Source: Achromobacter sp. AONIH1 (GTDB lineage: Bacteria; Pseudomonadota; Gammaproteobacteria; Burkholderiales; Burkholderiaceae_B). From it: a stretch of DNA of 64,000 bases. Within the stretch, counting starts at the first letter, position 1. The number at the start of each line of letters is the position of its first letter. The notes under the pieces are model-generated. The model was not told where the DNA came from. It saw only the letters and a list, made by a program, of their open reading frames with translations, and did not search any database. The translations under genes were made by a program, and so were the position numbers. Positions 9,654 to 18,406 of this stretch are shown here, piece after piece. Where the stretch lies: the NCBI RefSeq assembly GCF_002902905.1, contig NZ_CP026124.1, positions 4,588,001 to 4,652,000 on the forward strand, in the 5' to 3' direction.

Positions 9654-10421
9654 CTAGCCGGCCCAGCCCAGCGGCATGTGGGCGCGAATCAGCGCGCCCG
9701 CGATGGACACGCGCCCTGCGATCTCGGGCATGGGATCGCCGGGACCGAACCAGCGCGCCTCGAGGATCTCGTCCTCCTGCACGCGGGTCTCGCCGGACAC
9801 ATAGTCGGCCGTGTAGGCGATCATCAGCGAATTCGGGAAGGGCCAGGACTGGCTGCCGAAGTAGCGCAGGTTGCCAACCTTCAGGCCGACTTCCTCGTAG
9901 ACCTCGCGGTGCACGGTCTGCTCGATGCTCTCGCCCGGCTCGACGAAGCCGGCCAGCGCGGTATAGATCGCCGAGATGCGCCCGGCATGCCGCGCCAGCA
10001 GGATGCGGTCGCCATGACGCACCAGCACCATCATGGCCGGCGAGATGCGCGGATAGGCGCTATGACCACAGGCCGGGCAGCGCAGGCAGAACTCGCCCGC
10101 CACGCGCTCGGCCGGCGTGCCGCAGGCGCCGCAATAGCGGTGCGTGCGCGCCCACTCGGCGATCTGATAGGCGCGACCGGCCTGGGCCATGCCGTGATCG
10201 TCCAGCACGCCGAACAGGCCGCGCAGCTTGCGGAAGGCATAGCCTTGCGGCGCTTCGATACCGGGCTCGACGTGCGCGGCGCGCTGCGGAGCGCCGGGAT
10301 CCAGCCATACAGGTTGCAGCGCCTGCGGCGGCAGGCCCAGACCCGCGCACACCTGCGCGTCGGGCAATACGCCGGTCTCTTCCACGACCAGCAATTCATC
10401 ACGGCGAAAAACGAAGTTCAC
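9654..10421 (-). CDS. nudC: NAD(+) diphosphatase / NAD-capped RNA hydrolase
   Basis: 255-residue Nudix hydrolase of the NudC type, which cleaves NAD(H) to NMN(H) and AMP and removes NAD caps from RNA. The zinc ribbon CGAC/CPAC has Cys97, Cys100, Cys115 and Cys118. The Nudix box runs from Gly158 (GFVEPGE) through REVYEEVG (172-179), and the family-specific SQSWPFPNS (190-198) follows. Length is close to the usual 255-270. The gene is monocistronic, with MarR-like and TRAP genes on either side. No clear terminator follows. Confidence 0.95.
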   Translation of the reverse strand: MNFVFRRDELLVVEETGVLPDAQVCAGLGLPPQALQPVWLDPGAPQRAAHVEPGIEAPQGYAFRKLRGLFGVLDDHGMAQAGRAYQIAEWARTHRYCGACGTPAERVAGEFCLRCPACGHSAYPRISPAMMVLVRHGDRILLARHAGRISAIYTALAGFVEPGESIEQTVHREVYEEVGLKVGNLRYFGSQSWPFPNSLMIAYTADYVSGETRVQEDEILEARWFGPGDPMPEIAGRVSIAGALIRAHMPLGWAG

Positions 10422-10763
10422 TCCAGGCCCCTGTATGGCGTAGCGGATGCTGGAATTTTATTCACTTGGCAAGCAGGCTTCGATGCCAATCGCATGCATG
10501 CCTCGCGCGCCGGACAGTTCGCCAGAACCGCAAGCACACGCGATGTCGGCCGCGCATTGCGGACCATGTGTTGGATTCATGCGCGGGCGCGCGCCGCAAC
10601 GCCTAGGAATAACCCGTAAATTCAACATTTGCCTGCTCGCCGTGACCGGCCGGCAACATAGAATGACTGCGCTTTTCAGCGGCGTGTCATCCACGCCAGC
10701 TCTTTTCCGCCATGCCAACCGGGGCCTTGCCCCGTCTATATCACCGCACAGAAGGACCACCCC
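10422..10763. other. Intergenic region upstream of TRAP operon
   Basis: 342 bp without a convincing gene. It holds the nudC 5' side and the leader of the TRAP operon. A 10-bp palindrome (GCATGCATGC, 10492-10501) and TAGAAT near 10660 (possible -10 without a good -35) are the only visible signals. The run just before the TRAP start contains a GAAGGACC ribosome site. Confidence 0.5.
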
Positions 10764-11738
10764 ATGCACAAGAAAATCTCGCTGCTGGCCGGCAGCATCG
10801 TCCTGGCATTCAGCGCGGGCGCGCAGGCCCAGACCAAGTGGGACCTGCCCAGCGCCTACCCGGCGAGCAACTTCCACGTCGAGAACCTGACCAACTTCGT
10901 CAAGGACGTGGATAGCCTGTCTGGCGGCAAGCTGAAGATCACGCTGCACAACAACGCCTCGCTGTACAAAGCCCCCGAGATCAAGCGCGCGGTGCAAGGC
11001 AACCAGGCCCAGATCGGCGAGATCCTCTTGACCAACTTCGCCAACGAAGACCCGCTGTACGAGCTGGACGGCCTGCCCTTCCTGGCCACCGGCTACGACG
11101 CCTCGTTCAAGCTCTACCAGGCGCAGAAGCCGTTCCTGGAAAAGAAGCTCAACTCGCAAGGCATGACGCTGCTGTACGCGGTGGCCTGGCCGCCCCAGGG
11201 CATCTTCGCCAACAAGGACATCAAGCAGATCTCCGACATGAAGGGCCTGAAGTGGCGCGCCTACAGCCCGGTGACGGCCAAGATCGCCGAACTGGTCGGC
11301 GCCCAGCCCGTCACGGTGCAACAGGCCGAACTGGCCCAGGCCATGGCCACCGGCGTGATCGATTCCTACATGTCCTCGGCGTCCACCGGCTACGACACCA
11401 AGACCTACGAGTACATCAAAAAGTTCTACGACACCCAGGCCTGGCTGCCGAAGAACGCGGTCATCGTCAACAAGAAGGCGTTCGACGCGCTCGATCCCGC
11501 CACGCAGGACGCGCTGAAGAAGGCCGGCGCGCAGGCCGAGGAACGCGGCTGGAAGCTGTCGCAGGAAAAGAACAAGTGGTATCAGGAAGAGCTGGCCAAG
11601 AACGGCATGGAAACCCTCAAGCCCACGGTCGAGCTGAAGGAAGGCCTGTCCGTGATCGGCAAGCGCATGCTGGATGACTGGCTCAAGAAGGCCGGCGCCG
11701 ACGGCCAGGCCATGATCGACGCCTACCGGAAGCAGTGA
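10764..11738 (+). CDS. TRAP transporter substrate-binding protein (DctP family)
   Basis: 324-residue periplasmic binding protein. The signal peptide MHKKISLLAGSIVLAFSAGAQA is cleaved at about residue 22, leaving QTKWDLPSAYP. Family features are LTNFANEDPLYELDGLPFL, the segment MKGLKWRAYSP carrying the conserved Arg that usually binds the substrate carboxylate, and QQAELAQAMATGVIDSYMSS. First of three tightly linked genes, with seven bases to the small membrane subunit. The ligand is probably an organic acid, but its identity cannot be read from sequence, and no enzyme genes accompany it. Confidence 0.92.
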   Translation: MHKKISLLAGSIVLAFSAGAQAQTKWDLPSAYPASNFHVENLTNFVKDVDSLSGGKLKITLHNNASLYKAPEIKRAVQGNQAQIGEILLTNFANEDPLYELDGLPFLATGYDASFKLYQAQKPFLEKKLNSQGMTLLYAVAWPPQGIFANKDIKQISDMKGLKWRAYSPVTAKIAELVGAQPVTVQQAELAQAMATGVIDSYMSSASTGYDTKTYEYIKKFYDTQAWLPKNAVIVNKKAFDALDPATQDALKKAGAQAEERGWKLSQEKNKWYQEELAKNGMETLKPTVELKEGLSVIGKRMLDDWLKKAGADGQAMIDAYRKQ

Positions 11739-11745
11739 TATCGCC

Positions 11746-12246
11746 ATGCGCCGCTTTCTGGACTCTCTATACGGCGCGGCCGGCCTGCTGGCCGGCCTGT
11801 GCACCGTCGGCGTGCTGGTCTCGGTGCTGGCCGCCATCATCGCGCGCCAGCTCAGCCTGAACATCCCCGGCACGGACGCCTATGCCGGCTACTTCATGGC
11901 CGCGGCCGGCTTCCTGGCGCTGGCCAGCACCTTCAAGCACGGCGAGCACATCCGCGTCACGCTGCTGTTGAACTCGCTGTCGCCCGCCGGCAGCCGCCGC
12001 CTGGACATCTTCGCGCTGGCCGTGGGCTGCCTGCTGGCCGCCGCGTTCGCCTTCTTCAGCGTCAAGCTGACCTACGACTCCTGGCAATTCAACGACGTCT
12101 CCACGTCCAACGACGCCACGCCGCTCTGGATTCCCCAGATCAGCATGGCCGTGGGCACGGTCCTGTTCCTGGTCGCCCTGCTCGATGAGCTGGTCCGGCG
12201 CTCGCGCGGCATCGCCGCCGCTACTTCGCAGCAAACCCATGAATGA
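11746..12246 (+). CDS. TRAP transporter small permease (DctQ family)
   Basis: 166-residue inner-membrane protein with four predicted helices, matching the DctQ subunit that joins the large permease in sodium-driven TRAP import. The conserved loop GTDAYAGYFMAAAGFLALASTFKHGEHIRV (split by helix 2) is typical. It overlaps the large-permease start by eight bases, indicating coupled translation. Confidence 0.9.
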   Translation: MRRFLDSLYGAAGLLAGLCTVGVLVSVLAAIIARQLSLNIPGTDAYAGYFMAAAGFLALASTFKHGEHIRVTLLLNSLSPAGSRRLDIFALAVGCLLAAAFAFFSVKLTYDSWQFNDVSTSNDATPLWIPQISMAVGTVLFLVALLDELVRRSRGIAAATSQQTHE

Positions 12247-13540
12247 ACTTCTCGTCATCACCCTGCTGGTCGTCTCGATCTTCGCGCTGCTGGGCTGCGG
12301 CGTCTGGGTCGGCCTGACCCTGGCCGGCACCGCCTGGATCGGCATGGAGATCTTCTCCAGCCGTCCGGCCGGCGACGCCATGGCCGTCACAATCTGGGGC
12401 GCCGCGTCCAGCTGGACCCTCACCGCCCTGCCCCTGTTCCTGTGGATGGGCGAGATCCTGTTCCGCACCCGCCTGTCGGAAGACCTGTTCAAGGGCCTCG
12501 CGCCCTGGCTGAACCGGCTGCCCGGGCGGCTGCTGCACACCAACGTGATCGGCTGCGCGATCTTCGCGGCGGTCTCGGGCTCGTCGGCGGCCACCTGCGC
12601 CACCGTCGGCAAGATGACCATCCCCGAACTGACGCGCCGCGGCTATCCGGAATCCAAGATCCTGGGCACGCTGTCGGGCGCCGGCACGCTGGGCCTCCTG
12701 ATCCCGCCGTCGATCATCATGATCGTCTACGGCGTGGCGGCGGATGTCTCCATCGCCAAGCTGTTCATCGCCGGCATCGTGCCGGGCATCCTGCTCGCGC
12801 TGTTGTTCATGGGCTACATCGCCTGGTGGGCGATCCGCAATCCGGGCGAAGTGCCGGCGGCCGATCCGGGCCTGACGTTCCGCGAGAAGCTGTCGCGTTC
12901 GCGCCACCTGATTCCGGTCATGCTGCTGATCGGCGCGGTGCTGGGCTCGATCTACACCGGCATCGCCACCGCCACCGAGGCGGCGGCCGTGGGCGTGGTG
13001 GGCGCGCTGATCCTGTCGGCGCTGCAAGGCTCGCTGAACCGCTCGACCTTCATGCAATCGCTGCTGGGCGCCACCCGGCTGTACTGCATGATCGCGCTGA
13101 TCCTGGCGGGCGCGCAGTTCCTCACGCTGGCCATGGGCTACATCGGCCTGCCGCGCGCGCTGGCCGAATGGATCGGCGGACTGGGCCTGTCGCAATTCGG
13201 TCTGATCATGGCGCTGATGGTGTTCTTCATCATCCTGGGCTGCTTCCTGGACGGCATCTCCATCGTGGTGCTGACCATGGGCGTGCTGCTGCCCACGGTG
13301 CAGGCGGCCGGCATCGACCTGATCTGGTTCGGCATCTTCATCGTTTTCGTGGTGGAAATGGCACAGATCACGCCGCCGGTGGGTTTCAACCTGTTCGTGC
13401 TGTCCGGCATGAGCGGGCGCGAGCTGCCCTACATCGCCCGCGCCTCGCTGCCGATGTTCTTCCTGATGATCCTGGCGGTGCTGCTGCTGTACGTGCTGCC
13501 CGGCATAGCGACGTGGTTGCCCCAGCACATGACACTTTGA
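12239..13540 (+). CDS. TRAP transporter large permease (DctM family)
   Basis: 433-residue inner-membrane protein with about twelve helices. It carries DctM motifs: ALPLFLWMGEILFR, the GSSAATCATVGKMTIPE segment, and LGLLIPPSIIMIVYG, with a second inverted-repeat half containing ITPPVGFNLFVLSGM. It is the ion-coupled translocation channel of the TRAP system. The ATG at 12239 is inside the end of the small-permease gene; an upstream in-frame start at 12185 would overlap more and adds a non-membrane stretch. A strong terminator follows. Confidence 0.93.
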   Translation: MNELLVITLLVVSIFALLGCGVWVGLTLAGTAWIGMEIFSSRPAGDAMAVTIWGAASSWTLTALPLFLWMGEILFRTRLSEDLFKGLAPWLNRLPGRLLHTNVIGCAIFAAVSGSSAATCATVGKMTIPELTRRGYPESKILGTLSGAGTLGLLIPPSIIMIVYGVAADVSIAKLFIAGIVPGILLALLFMGYIAWWAIRNPGEVPAADPGLTFREKLSRSRHLIPVMLLIGAVLGSIYTGIATATEAAAVGVVGALILSALQGSLNRSTFMQSLLGATRLYCMIALILAGAQFLTLAMGYIGLPRALAEWIGGLGLSQFGLIMALMVFFIILGCFLDGISIVVLTMGVLLPTVQAAGIDLIWFGIFIVFVVEMAQITPPVGFNLFVLSGMSGRELPYIARASLPMFFLMILAVLLLYVLPGIATWLPQHMTL

Positions 13541-13870
13541 TCCCCGACCGCTCAAAAACCCTGCACCAGTTGCAGGGTTTTTTTTGAACAATTACGCGAT
13601 TGTCCGCGCAATGTCACTTTTTCAAATCCTGTAAACCCAGGGAAAACGCGAAAAGATTAATCCGCCCATACCGTTCGTAACCTTTTTAGAATTCCAGGGC
13701 GCTAGAGGTTGCACAACGATGGCGCGCTCAAGCCCCTTGGACCCCTGCTCCGGACCCGCGCTCATCCCAGCGTCGGTGCATGGGCCCAGCGCCTGACGAT
13801 CAGCCAGACGCAACATGTCGAGCCACAAGCCCGGCGCTCTAATAACAGAAATGACAAAGGAGAAGTCTTC
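13541..13870. other. Intergenic region upstream of porin
   Basis: 330 bp. It begins with the TRAP terminator, then about 280 bp of leader for the porin gene. TAGAAT at about 13685 and TAATAA near 13842 could be -10 elements, but neither has a good -35. I see no gene. Confidence 0.5.
13554..13585 (+). terminator. Intrinsic terminator of the first TRAP operon
   Basis: Stem of nine to twelve bp (AACCCTGCA, 13557-13565, with TGCAGGGTT, 13571-13579) directly followed by a run of eight T, starting 14 bp after the large-permease stop. Confidence 0.92.
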
Positions 13871-14947
13871 GTGAAACGCATTACCCTCACTCTCGCCGCC
13901 GCAGGCCTGGGCCTGGCCGCCGGCACCGCGGCCGCCGAGACCAGCGTGACCCTGTACGGCATCGCCGACGTCAGCATGCGCTACGTCAATACCAGCGACG
14001 GCCAAACCGGCGCTGACGGCAGCCGCCTCTCAATGTCCAACGGCGCCATTTCCAACAGCCGTTGGGGCCTGCGCGGCTCCGAAGACCTGGGCGACGGCAA
14101 CCGCGCCTTCTTCCGCCTGGAGCAAGGCTTCGACGTGCAAAACGGCAAGTCCTCCAGCTCCGGCAAGACCTTCAACCGTCTGGCCTACGTCGGCCTGGAC
14201 GGCGGCAAGATCGGCGCGCTCACGCTGGGCCTACAGAACACTGTCATCCAGGACCTGATGGCCGACCACTTCGATCCGCTGACTGTCGGTAACTACGCCG
14301 AAAACTCGTGGCTGCCTGCGGCGATGGGTCGCGTCCGTGCGGACAATGCCTTCCGCTATGCGAATACGCTGGGAGACCTGGCTGTGATTGGCCAGTGGTC
14401 CAATGGTGACAAGTGGTCGGACCGCGCCGCCGGCCAGCAAATGGGTATCAGCCTGCGTTACACGATCGGCCAGCTCGGCCTGGGTGGTGCTTTCCAGAAG
14501 ACCTTCGGGGCCAACGACTCGGACAAGCGTCAGCAGGTGTGGAACCTCAGCGCCTCGTATCAGTTCGAAGTCGTCAAGGTCTTCGCCGGCTATTTCAACG
14601 GCAAGGATCAGACCAACTGGGTCAACGGCATCATGGGCCGCGCGGTGGACAACAACAGCACCCTGGATCGCAAGGACAACGGCTACTTCCTGGGCGCCAG
14701 CTGGCAGGCCACCCCGCGCTGGACCATCACCGGCGCCGCCTACTATGACCAGGCCAAGAACGTCGTGGTCGACGGCGACAAGGGCAAGCGCTACGCTCTG
14801 ATCGCCGTTGCCGAGTACGCGCTGTCCAAGCGCACCCAGGTGTACGGCACCGTGGACTACAACAAGGTCCGCGACGCCTCCACCGGCGATATCTCCGGCC
14901 GCACCAGCCAAGTCGGCGGCGGCCTGGGCATTCGCCATATCTTCTGA
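13871..14947 (+). CDS. Outer membrane porin, Gram-negative type
   Basis: 358-residue trimeric-porin family protein. The GTG start at 13871 is selected by AAAGGAGA eight bases upstream and by the signal peptide that follows (KRITLTLAAAGLGLAAGTAAA). The mature start TSVTLYGIADVSMRYV, the early GSRLSMSNGAISNSRWGLRGSEDLG segment (split here only by reading), and the C-terminal SQVGGGLGIRHIF ending in Phe are hallmarks of betaproteobacterial 16-strand porins. A signature loop reads AFFRLEQGF. The preceding TRAP operon has its own terminator, so co-function is possible but not shown. Confidence 0.95.
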   Translation: MKRITLTLAAAGLGLAAGTAAAETSVTLYGIADVSMRYVNTSDGQTGADGSRLSMSNGAISNSRWGLRGSEDLGDGNRAFFRLEQGFDVQNGKSSSSGKTFNRLAYVGLDGGKIGALTLGLQNTVIQDLMADHFDPLTVGNYAENSWLPAAMGRVRADNAFRYANTLGDLAVIGQWSNGDKWSDRAAGQQMGISLRYTIGQLGLGGAFQKTFGANDSDKRQQVWNLSASYQFEVVKVFAGYFNGKDQTNWVNGIMGRAVDNNSTLDRKDNGYFLGASWQATPRWTITGAAYYDQAKNVVVDGDKGKRYALIAVAEYALSKRTQVYGTVDYNKVRDASTGDISGRTSQVGGGLGIRHIF

Positions 14948-14991
14948 TCGCCAACCGCGATTCAAGGCCCGCCCCCGGCCGCATGAAGACG

Positions 14992-15021
14992 AAAACCCCA
15001 CCGCGCGAGCGGTGGGGTTTT
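14992..15021 (+). terminator. Intrinsic terminator of porin gene
   Basis: Thirteen-bp stem (14992-15004 with 15009-15021, GCGA tetraloop) running into TTTTT and then CTTT. The flanking A tract means it could also work for minus-strand transcripts from the liv operon. Confidence 0.92.
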
Positions 15022-15039
15022 TCTTTGCCCTGACGCCAT

Positions 15040-15070
15040 CCCGCCACCCGCCCGATGAGCGGGTGGCGGG
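15040..15070 (-). terminator. Hairpin after livF, probable terminator
   Basis: Twelve-bp perfect stem CCCGCCACCCGC (15040-15051) with its complement (15059-15070), seven-base loop, 31 bp past the livF stop. There is no T run of its own, but minus-strand readthrough meets the porin terminator immediately afterwards. Confidence 0.5.
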
Positions 15071-15100
15071 ACCGGAAAGCGGCTCACGCCGCCCTCGCCT

Positions 15101-15820
15101 TCACATCCCCAGATACGCCTTGCGCACCTCGTCCGACGCCGCCAGCTCCGCCGCCGAACCGGACAGCGCCACCCGCCCGCTCTGCATCACATAGGCGCGC
15201 GCCGCCACCTCCAGCGCCTGCGTCATATTCTGCTCGACCAGCAGCACCGACAGACCATGGTCGCGATTGAGCGCGGCCAGCGCGTCGAACACCTGCTCGA
15301 CCAGCAGCGGCGACAGGCCCAGGCTGGGCTCGTCGATCAGCAACAGCCTGGGGCCGCTCATCAGCGCGCGGCCGATGGCCAGCATCTGGCGCTCGCCGCC
15401 CGACATGGTGCCCGCCAGCTGCTCGCGCCGTTCCTTCAGACGCGGAAACAGGCCATAGACCTGCTCCAGCCGCTCGCGATAGACCCGCTCGTCGCGCACC
15501 GTGTAGGCGCCCAGCCGCAGGTTCTGCTCCACCGGCTGGCGCGCGAACACGCGCGCGCCCTCGGGGATCATGGCGATCCCCTGCGTCACCAGCCGGTCGG
15601 GCGGCGTGCCCGTGATGTCCCGTCCCTCGAAGATGACGCGGCCGGCCTTGGGCTTGACCGAGCCCACGGTGGCCAGCAGCGTGCTGGACTTGCCGGCGCC
15701 GTTGGCGCCGAGCAGCGCGGCGATCTCGCCGGGACGCACTTCCAGGGAAATCTCCCGCACCGCCTGCACGCCGCCATAGGACACGCTCAGGTTCTCGATC
15801 TTCAGCATCGCCTCATGCAC
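15101..15820 (-). CDS. livF: Branched-chain amino acid ABC transporter, ATPase LivF
   Basis: 239-residue cytoplasmic ATPase of the LivF type. Walker A is GANGAGKSS, the signature is MSGGERQML, and Walker B is LLLIDEPSLGLSP. The GTG at 15820 has AGGAAG at good spacing; an internal ATG at 15808 (MLKIENLSVSYG) is an alternative with a closer, poorer ribosome site. It overlaps livG by eight bases and is the last gene of livK-like, livH, livM, livG, livF. Confidence 0.94.
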   Translation of the reverse strand: MHEAMLKIENLSVSYGGVQAVREISLEVRPGEIAALLGANGAGKSSTLLATVGSVKPKAGRVIFEGRDITGTPPDRLVTQGIAMIPEGARVFARQPVEQNLRLGAYTVRDERVYRERLEQVYGLFPRLKERREQLAGTMSGGERQMLAIGRALMSGPRLLLIDEPSLGLSPLLVEQVFDALAALNRDHGLSVLLVEQNMTQALEVAARAYVMQSGRVALSGSAAELAASDEVRKAYLGM

Positions 15821-16535
15821 GGTGCTTCCTCCCCAGGTAGGCTTCGATGACGGCCGGGTCGCGCACGATGTCCTGCGGCGCGCCCTCGGCGATCATCTGT
15901 CCGAAATTCAGCACCAGCACGCGCTGCGCCAGCCGCATCACCACTTCCAGCACGTGTTCGACGATGATCAGCGTGCCCCCCGCCGCGTGGATGCCGCGCA
16001 GGATCTCGGCCAGCGCGATGGCCTCGGCCGGATTAAGGCCGCCGGCGACCTCGTCCAGCAACAGCATGCGCGGTTCGGTGGCCAGCGCCCGCGCCAGCTC
16101 CACGCGCTTCTGGCCAGCCACGTTCAGTTCGGCGGCCCTGACGCCGGCGCGGTCCGCCAGCCCCACCAGCTCCAGCACCTTCATGGATTCGCGGCGCGCG
16201 TCCGGCAGCCGGGGATGACGCAGCAAGGCGCCCACCATGGCGTTCTCCAGCACCGTCATCTGGCCGAAGCTGCGCGGGATCTGATAGGTCCGCACCAGCC
16301 CCATCGCCGCCACCTGCTCGGGGCGCTTGCCGACCATGGACTGGCCGTCGAACACCACCGAGCCCGAGGTGGGCTGGTGGTGGCCGACCAGGCCATTGAA
16401 CAGGGTGCTCTTGCCCGCGCCGTTCGGCCCGATGATGGCGACGATCTCGCCGGCCTGCACCGACAGCGAGATGTCCTTGTTGGCCACCAGGCCGCCGAAG
16501 CGCTTGGTCAGATTCTCAACGTCCAGCAGAGCCAT
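15813..16535 (-). CDS. livG: Branched-chain amino acid ABC transporter, ATPase LivG
   Basis: 240-residue ATPase partner of LivF. Walker A GPNGAGKST, Walker B MLLLDEVAGGLNPAE, and the signature position is VAGQKR, the usual relaxed LivG form. The start ATG at 16535 has GAGGAAG upstream. The gene lies inside a chain of overlapping reading frames (20 bases with livM, eight with livF), so all four membrane and ATPase subunits are translationally linked. Confidence 0.94.
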   Translation of the reverse strand: MALLDVENLTKRFGGLVANKDISLSVQAGEIVAIIGPNGAGKSTLFNGLVGHHQPTSGSVVFDGQSMVGKRPEQVAAMGLVRTYQIPRSFGQMTVLENAMVGALLRHPRLPDARRESMKVLELVGLADRAGVRAAELNVAGQKRVELARALATEPRMLLLDEVAGGLNPAEAIALAEILRGIHAAGGTLIIVEHVLEVVMRLAQRVLVLNFGQMIAEGAPQDIVRDPAVIEAYLGRKHRA

Positions 16536-17499
16536 GGCGCTTCCTCAAGGTAATCAGGCCACCGGGCAGGAACATGGTGACCAGCAGAATGGCCAGCCCG
16601 AAAATCAGCAGGTCCAGGCCCAAGCCCGAGCTGCCCCACAGCACCCGCGTGCCTTCCGACAGGGGCAGCAGCACGGCCGCCCCCAGCCACGGACCCAGCA
16701 GCGTGCCCACGCCGCCCAGGATCGTCACCAGCACCACCTGCACCGACATGGTCAGGCTGAACATGGACTCCGGATCGATGAAGCCCACGTACATGGCGAA
16801 GAATCCGCCCCAGACGCCCGTCATGCCGGCCGACAGCACGAAGGCCAGCATCTTATAGCGGTCGGCGGCCACGCCCAGGCTGCGCGCGGCGGCCTCGTCG
16901 CCGTTGATGGCGCGCCAGTAGAAGCCGGTCTTCGAATGCACCAGGAAGTACGTGGCGCAGAACGTCAGGAACGCCAGGCCCACGGCGATCCAGTAGTACG
17001 GCACCTTGCTGCGGAACAGCAGCATCCAGGCCGCGTCGCCGATCGGGGCCTCCAGCCCCACGGCGCCGCCCGCCCAGTCCCAGTTGATCATCAGCAGCAG
17101 GCCGATCTGGAGCAGCGCGATGGTGGCCATGGCGAAGTAATGGCCCGACAGGCGCAGCGTCGGCCCGCCCACCAGCCAGGCCAGGCCCGCGCTGATCAGC
17201 CCGCCCAGCAGGATGCCCAGCAGCGGCGTGAGCTTCAGGTGATGCAGCAGCAGCAAGGTGGTATAGCCGCCCACGCCCACGAACACGGCATGGCCGAAGG
17301 AGATCCGCCCCAGGAAGCCGCCGACCAGGTTCCAGCACGCGCCCAGCGCGCCGAACATGATCGCCAGCAGCAGCACCTGCAGCGTGAAGGAATCGGTGAC
17401 CACGGCGGGCACCAGGGCCAGGCCAAGCGCCAGCAGCGCGGCCACCGCCAAGGGCCATTTCGGCGAGGTGGAAATATCAGCAGGTTTGTTCATCGCCAT
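16516..17499 (-). CDS. livM: Branched-chain amino acid ABC transporter, permease LivM
   Basis: 327-residue inner-membrane permease with eight to ten helices and the LivM landmarks LGRISFGHAVFVGVGGYT and YFAMATIALLQIG. A conserved Arg-Ser-Leu-Gly loop (AARSLGVAADRYKMLAFVLSA) contacts the ATPase. Met1 at 17499 or Met3 at 17493 could start it. One base separates it from the livH stop. Confidence 0.93.
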   Translation of the reverse strand: MAMNKPADISTSPKWPLAVAALLALGLALVPAVVTDSFTLQVLLLAIMFGALGACWNLVGGFLGRISFGHAVFVGVGGYTTLLLLHHLKLTPLLGILLGGLISAGLAWLVGGPTLRLSGHYFAMATIALLQIGLLLMINWDWAGGAVGLEAPIGDAAWMLLFRSKVPYYWIAVGLAFLTFCATYFLVHSKTGFYWRAINGDEAAARSLGVAADRYKMLAFVLSAGMTGVWGGFFAMYVGFIDPESMFSLTMSVQVVLVTILGGVGTLLGPWLGAAVLLPLSEGTRVLWGSSGLGLDLLIFGLAILLVTMFLPGGLITLRKRHGSAGR

Positions 17500-17500
17500 C

Positions 17501-18352
17501 TCACCACCGTCCGAACAGGCCCTTGGGCCGATACCAGAGAACCAGAATGAACAGGATGAACACGCTCACCGTCTTCAGCGCCGGCGCGACGAAGTAGCCC
17601 GTCATGGCCTCGATGATCCCGATCAGGATGCCGGCGATGAACGCGCCCGGCAGGGAGCCGAACCCGCCCATGCACACGGCCACGAAGGCCAGCAGGCCGA
17701 ACACCGTGCCCACCGAGGGAAACACGTAGAAGAACGTGGTCAGCAGCGCGCCCGCCACGCCGACCGCGGCGCTGCCCAGCATCCAGACCTGGGCATTGAC
17801 GCGGTCGGGCGATATGCCCACCAGCGCCGCCACCTGGCGGTCTTCCGCCACCGCCTGCAGGGCGTGGCCCCAGCGCGTGCGATAGACCAGGACGAACAGC
17901 ACCGCCACCAGCAGCAGCGCCACCAGACCGGTGACGACCTGCGGACGGCCCAGCGAGACGCCGGCCAGCGACACGCTGCCGGACACCAGCGTGTCGGGCA
18001 GGCTGCGATAGTCAGGGCTGAAGGCGATGAAGGCCAGCTGGCGCAGCACCAGGCCCAGGCCGAAGGTGGCCAGGATGATGGCCATGGCCGGCCCCTTCTG
18101 CAGCCGCCGGATGATGAGCGCGTAGGTCATGAAGCCGACGAAGGCCAGCGCGATGGCGACCAGCGGCGCGGACATCGTGGGATCGATATGACCGAGGGTG
18201 AACAGCCAATAGGCGGCATACATGCCGAGCATCAGGAACTCGCCGTGGGCGAAGTTGATGACGTCGGTGATGCCCCAGATCAGCGCCAGCCCCACCGCCA
18301 CCGCGGCATAGATCAGGCCGTTGAACAGGCCTGCCGAGAGAGCTTCGAACAT
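17501..18352 (-). CDS. livH: Branched-chain amino acid ABC transporter, permease LivH
   Basis: 283-residue inner-membrane permease. It opens with SAGLFNGLIYAAVAVGLALIWGITDVINFAHGEFLMLGMY, broken here by the first two helices, the standard LivH start. The coupling loop AVAEDRQVAALVGI lies near residue 175. The ATG at 18352 has CAGGAGT upstream. Partner of LivM in the heterodimeric channel. Confidence 0.93.
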   Translation of the reverse strand: MFEALSAGLFNGLIYAAVAVGLALIWGITDVINFAHGEFLMLGMYAAYWLFTLGHIDPTMSAPLVAIALAFVGFMTYALIIRRLQKGPAMAIILATFGLGLVLRQLAFIAFSPDYRSLPDTLVSGSVSLAGVSLGRPQVVTGLVALLLVAVLFVLVYRTRWGHALQAVAEDRQVAALVGISPDRVNAQVWMLGSAAVGVAGALLTTFFYVFPSVGTVFGLLAFVAVCMGGFGSLPGAFIAGILIGIIEAMTGYFVAPALKTVSVFILFILVLWYRPKGLFGRW

Positions 18353-18406
18353 GAGGGACTCCTGCGGCGGGCGCGACGGCCCGCCGCTGCTTGCAAGTGA
18401 TGCGGC

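Noticed and set aside
10460..10490. Possible sigma54 promoter (TTGGCA near 10466) before the first TRAP operon
   Set aside because: The -12 GC is not at the required spacing from the -24 GG, and no sigma54 activator gene is nearby.
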